A stretch of DNA of 18,120 nucleotides from an uncultured Eubacteriales bacterium. GTDB taxonomy: Bacteria > Bacillota > Clostridia > Oscillospirales > Acutalibacteraceae. The translations under genes and the position numbers were made by a program. The notes beneath the pieces were generated by a model. It had not been told where the DNA came from, ran no database searches, and was given only the letters and a program-made list of their open reading frames with translations. Shown in pieces: positions 15,824 through 18,120 of this stretch (its first letter is position 1; each line of letters opens with the position of its first letter). The DNA is taken from NCBI GenBank assembly GCA_934486915.1, contig CAKSRC010000025.1, forward strand, positions 1 to 18,120, given 5' to 3'.

Positions 15824-16555
15824 TTATCTGATTGAATATCCGCCGTCGATGATAACGGTTTCACCACATATCATTTTTGCTTTTTCGCTCAAAAGGTACA
15901 TTGCAAGATCGGCAATTTCATCTATTGTTGCAAAGCGTCCGAAGGGTATTCTGTCATGCTTCATAGAATCTCCTTCATGCCAGTTGTTCATTTCTGTCGC
16001 CACAGGTCCCGGTGCAATTCCGTTTATGGTTATCCCATCGGACGCGAACATTTTGCCCCAGCCGCGTGTCAAGGCGGTTGCAAGAATTTTTGAGCCTCCG
16101 TATGCACCGTAAACCGGTTCTTCTCCCGCTACCGATGTGATATTTAGTATATTGCCTGTTGTTTTGTTTTTTAGCATATGATTGACTGCTGCCTGCATTG
16201 TGAAAAACACCGCACTCGCATTAACATTTATAACACTCTGCCATTCTTTTTCCGTTGTGCTTAAAAGGCTGTTTTTATCCCATTCGTTTCTTTGAGCAAA
16301 AATCCCGGCATTATTTACCACTATGTCAAGTCCGCCAAGTATTGCTGCAGCTTCCTTTATTTTTTCATCTGCTTTATTAAATTCCGCCGCATCCCAAACC
16401 ATAGGAAATACATTTTCTCCGAGCTCGTGAGAAACGCACTCAAGTGTTTTAATATTACGCCCCGTTATAACTACCGCGTAACCGTTTTGGGAGAGTTTTT
16501 TTGCAATTGCATATCCTATACCTCTGCTTGCACCTGTAACCAAAGTCTTTCTCAT
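15824..16555 (-). CDS. Short-chain dehydrogenase/reductase (SDR)
   Basis: 243 aa from ATG 16555; AGGTGA lies just upstream, while the in-frame GTG at 16564 is part of that site. TGASRGIG (7-14) is the NAD(P)-binding glycine motif, NNAG is at 81-84, and the catalytic set is S141, Y152 and K156 (YGGSK). The C-terminal GETVIIDGGY is typical of classical SDRs such as FabG-like ketoreductases. It is the first gene of an operon with the glycyl-radical enzyme (19 bases on) and its activase, and has its own promoter region shared with the AraC-type regulator. It probably oxidises a hydroxyl, or reduces a carbonyl, of the pathway substrate or product; which one is unknown. Confidence 0.93.
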   Translation of the reverse strand: MRKTLVTGASRGIGYAIAKKLSQNGYAVVITGRNIKTLECVSHELGENVFPMVWDAAEFNKADEKIKEAAAILGGLDIVVNNAGIFAQRNEWDKNSLLSTTEKEWQSVINVNASAVFFTMQAAVNHMLKNKTTGNILNITSVAGEEPVYGAYGGSKILATALTRGWGKMFASDGITINGIAPGPVATEMNNWHEGDSMKHDRIPFGRFATIDEIADLAMYLLSEKAKMICGETVIIDGGYSIR

Positions 16556-16589
16556 TTTATTCACCTTTTTAAAATTTATCTTTGTATTT

Positions 16590-16617
16590 ATTATATGGCA
16601 GAATTTTAAAATGTAAA
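16590..16617 (-). promoter_or_regulatory. Promoter of the SDR / glycyl-radical operon
   Basis: On the minus strand, TTTACA (plus 16617-16612) and a perfect TATAAT (16595-16590) are 16 bases apart and sit 35 bases before the SDR start codon. The -35 is immediately preceded on this strand by the repeats at 16618-16646, an arrangement that suggests activation by a bound regulator. Confidence 0.65.
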
Positions 16618-16646
16618 TGTTTTAAAAATAATAAATTTGTTTTAAA
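16618..16646. promoter_or_regulatory. Direct repeats: likely AraC-type operator
   Basis: TGTTTTAAA occurs at 16618-16626 and again at 16638-16646, 20 bases apart, about two helical turns. AraC-family regulators usually bind such direct repeats on one face of the helix. The pair abuts the -35 of the minus-strand operon and lies upstream of the promoter of the adjacent regulator gene. The low complexity of the sequence lowers confidence. Confidence 0.5.
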
Positions 16647-16658
16647 CGGACATTATTA

Positions 16659-16686
16659 TTGAAAAGCTGAAAATCTGTGATATAAT
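16659..16686 (+). promoter_or_regulatory. Promoter of the AraC-family regulator gene
   Basis: TTGAAA (16659-16664) and TATAAT (16681-16686) are 16 bases apart, and transcription would begin about 20 bases before the start codon at 16711. Together with the minus-strand promoter nearby, this makes a divergent regulator/operon arrangement. Confidence 0.65.
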
Positions 16687-16710
16687 AAAATCAAAAAGAG
16701 GAAAAGAAAA

Positions 16711-17502
16711 ATGCAAACAGAAATGATGGTATATACTAATGATGCGGTGTTTTTTTGTGACACACTAACAAGCGGCAATCCTTGTATTTTCGACAAACCC
16801 AGAAATCACGATAGTTTTGCCTTTGTTACAGGCGGAACACTCGGATACGAAAAACAAGGAAAGACCATGCAGATAAGACAGGGAGAGATTGCATATATAG
16901 CCAAAGGCTCTGTAGATAAAAGCAGTGCATACGGTTGCGATGCCGTTTCGTATATTGCAGTCAATTTTAATTTTGACACAAGCCCGACTTCATTAAATCG
17001 CAATCTGCCGTTTGAAACTGTTTGCTCGAAAATAAAGGCATACCAATACGAAAAATTGTTTCGGGCGGCTTTTGATGTATATAGTCTTGATTTGCCCGGT
17101 TCTCGGATTATATGCAATGGAATTTTATATCAGATAATAGGTCAACTTTACAATGACCTTGTTTTTGATAAGATCAATTATAAAACGGCAAATAAAATTG
17201 AAATTGCTCTTGATTATTTTAACCGAAATTACAGCCGTTCTGATTTAAAAATCAGAGAGGTCGCAGAAATGACAGGCATGAGCGAAAGGCATTTCAGACG
17301 TGTTTTTTATGATGTATATAAAAAGAAACCACAAGAATTTTTAAGGGATGTTCGCATGAATAAAGCAGAACTATTAATTTTAAATACATCAAAGCCTGTT
17401 TCTGATATAGCAATTCAGTGCGGTTTTTCTGATGTGTATTCCTTCAGCCACTCTTTCAAACGAAAGTTTGGAGTTTCTCCTAAGGCCTACAGAGAAAAGT
17501 AA
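16711..17502 (+). CDS. AraC-family transcriptional regulator
   Basis: 263 aa, ATG 16711 with AGAGGA (16697-16702) eight bases upstream. The N-terminal ~140 residues look like the beta-barrel sensing domain (GGTLGYEKQGK..., then QGEIAYIAKGS). Residues about 165-262 carry the double helix-turn-helix, with the classic REVAEMTGMSERHFRRVF and the family signature around GFSDVYSFSHSFKRKFGVSPKAYR. It is divergent from the SDR/glycyl-radical operon and probably activates it on sensing the substrate. The direct repeats between the two units are the likely binding site. Confidence 0.94.
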   Translation: MQTEMMVYTNDAVFFCDTLTSGNPCIFDKPRNHDSFAFVTGGTLGYEKQGKTMQIRQGEIAYIAKGSVDKSSAYGCDAVSYIAVNFNFDTSPTSLNRNLPFETVCSKIKAYQYEKLFRAAFDVYSLDLPGSRIICNGILYQIIGQLYNDLVFDKINYKTANKIEIALDYFNRNYSRSDLKIREVAEMTGMSERHFRRVFYDVYKKKPQEFLRDVRMNKAELLILNTSKPVSDIAIQCGFSDVYSFSHSFKRKFGVSPKAYREK

Positions 17503-17596
17503 GCGTCATATATATAAACAAATTTTGTTTTGAGACTTTCTTTAAATAGAAAGATTTAAGATTGTTTAAGATTTTACTAATTTAATAGTTTTTATG

Positions 17597-17629
17597 AAAG
17601 GACGGTGATTTACCCGTCCTTTGTCTTTT
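17597..17629 (+). terminator. Intrinsic terminator after the AraC-type gene
   Basis: AAAGGACGG (17597-17605) pairs perfectly with CCGTCCTTT (17614-17622) across an 8-base loop and is followed by a T-rich tail (GTCTTTT). It lies about 95 bases after the regulator's stop. On the opposite strand the tail is A-rich, so termination is better supported for the plus strand, although the stem also covers the end of a small minus-strand ORF. Confidence 0.7.
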
Positions 17630-17744
17630 CTTCAATGTTCAAGATTTCTGCAATTTTATTAGCAAATTTAACCTTTGTCCCATAAACTCGTTTGCCTCGC
17701 GCAATGTAATAGGTATTATCACCATCTCGCAAGTATCTTACCAT
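17610..17744 (-). CDS. Possible 44-aa protein overlapping the end of the S1-like gene
   Basis: ATG at 17744 opens a 44-codon frame (MVRYLRDGDNTYYIARGKRV...) ending at TAA 17610, inside a terminator-like hairpin. It overlaps the last 26 bases of the S1-like gene in another frame. The composition (basic, mixed hydrophobic, with FANKIAEILNIEEK at the end) looks protein-like, and no other gene occupies the space. I recognise no family and see no strong ribosome site; it might instead be an out-of-frame remnant. Confidence 0.35.
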   Translation of the reverse strand: MVRYLRDGDNTYYIARGKRVYGTKVKFANKIAEILNIEEKTKDG

Positions 17745-18120
17745 ATATCAGGCGGCGCTCATAGCTGTACTTGGTTATAACTATTATTACCTTATCCCCT
17801 ATATGGAAATCTGCGTCGCATTGCTCGGCGGAATAGCCGCATAAGCAGTCAAGCTCTTCTTCGAGCTTACAGTATACTCCGCCCGCAAATTTGCCCATTA
17901 TAACAGAAGCGCGGCGGCTTTCTATCGGGTGGCGCAGATCTGCACCGTCAAACGGGTGCGGCTGCGCTCTTTTTATAGATATACCAAGCCTCATATTTTC
18001 CGACTCATAATACCGTATAAGCGCTTCCTTGCTTTCTCCGGCGTGATACTTTTCCCGCAAATCGGGAATCGCGGCATAAGAAACATCCCTTGCGGCAAGC
18101 GTTATATCAAATCCGCCGAC
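17719..18120 (-). CDS. S1-like OB-fold domain protein, 5' end outside window
   Basis: The frame is open from the right edge (VGGFDITLAARDVSY...) to TGA at 17719, giving at least 133 residues. The C-terminal ~60 residues (RRASVIMGKFAGGVYCKLEE to YERRLIYGKIL) follow the S1 RNA-binding pattern: first strand, GGV-Y-x-K-L, then FHIGDKVIIVI near the end. Base composition is more GC-rich than the rest of the window, so it may belong to a different element or genome segment. Similar S1-like proteins occur in clostridial mobile elements, but I cannot confirm that here. The TTG at 18060 is not a needed start. Confidence 0.5.
   Translation of the reverse strand, partial: VGGFDITLAARDVSYAAIPDLREKYHAGESKEALIRYYESENMRLGISIKRAQPHPFDGADLRHPIESRRASVIMGKFAGGVYCKLEEELDCLCGYSAEQCDADFHIGDKVIIVITKYSYERRLIYGKILARW

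Noticed and set aside
15805..15867. Longer N-terminus for the glycyl-radical enzyme
   Set aside because: It would overlap the dehydrogenase gene by 44 bases without a ribosome site, while ATG 15804 has GGAGGA at correct spacing.
1..18120. CRISPR array, tRNA or rRNA genes
   Set aside because: No regularly spaced direct repeats and no cloverleaf or ribosomal RNA segments were recognised on either strand.

Overview
The window looks like a chromosomal stretch of a low-GC anaerobic Firmicute, probably a gut Clostridium-type bacterium. Evidence: AT-rich coding DNA, strong AGGAGG-type ribosome binding sites, a glycyl-radical enzyme with its activase (an oxygen-sensitive system), and an IS30-type transposase start at the left edge. 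Gene order and sequence are all I have, so the species is not resolved.

Left region (1-383): the first codons of an IS30-family transposase run off the left edge on the minus strand, followed by nested inverted repeats. A good sigma-A promoter (173-201) then reads right into a leader of about 170 nt. The leader holds a six-codon ORF and an intrinsic terminator, an attenuation-like arrangement ahead of the main operon.

Main region (384-10728): a very AT-rich, tightly packed operon that I read as a ribosomally synthesised, post-translationally modified peptide (RiPP) cluster. In order it has a radical SAM/SPASM enzyme with a PqqD-like N-terminus, an M16-type zinc peptidase, a second PqqD-like + radical SAM/SPASM enzyme, an HPr-kinase-like P-loop protein, two small Cys-rich precursor peptides, two ABC half-exporters, and a nucleotidyltransferase-family protein with an extra C-terminal domain. 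The precursors share a leader motif (DLEDIEILA). Their tails are built from CxxxC units joined by two residues, three units in one and two in the other, so cysteines recur with 4-3 heptad spacing. A plausible job split is: the radical SAM enzymes modify the cysteine-rich tail, the M16 peptidase removes the leader, the kinase-like and nucleotidyltransferase-like proteins add a further modification or control step, and the ABC pair exports the product. Two synthases together with a kinase-like and a nucleotidyltransferase-like protein is an unusual combination and is the most interesting content of the window.

Middle region (10729-12861): accessory DNA. It has an unrecognised protein with a PD-(D/E)XK-like motif set, a decayed methyltransferase fragment, and about 390 bases without a convincing protein gene. 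That stretch holds a near-consensus minus-strand promoter aimed at a hairpin and T-runs (a possible small RNA).

Right region (12862-17502): a catabolic-type operon on the minus strand (short-chain dehydrogenase, glycyl-radical enzyme, its activase) with a divergent AraC-family regulator. The shared intergenic region has promoters in both directions and a 20-bp-spaced direct repeat abutting the operon's -35 box. The glycyl-radical substrate cannot be named from sequence alone. The last 600 bases hold a hairpin terminator, a possible 44-aa ORF, and the 3' part of an S1-like OB-fold protein running off the right edge.
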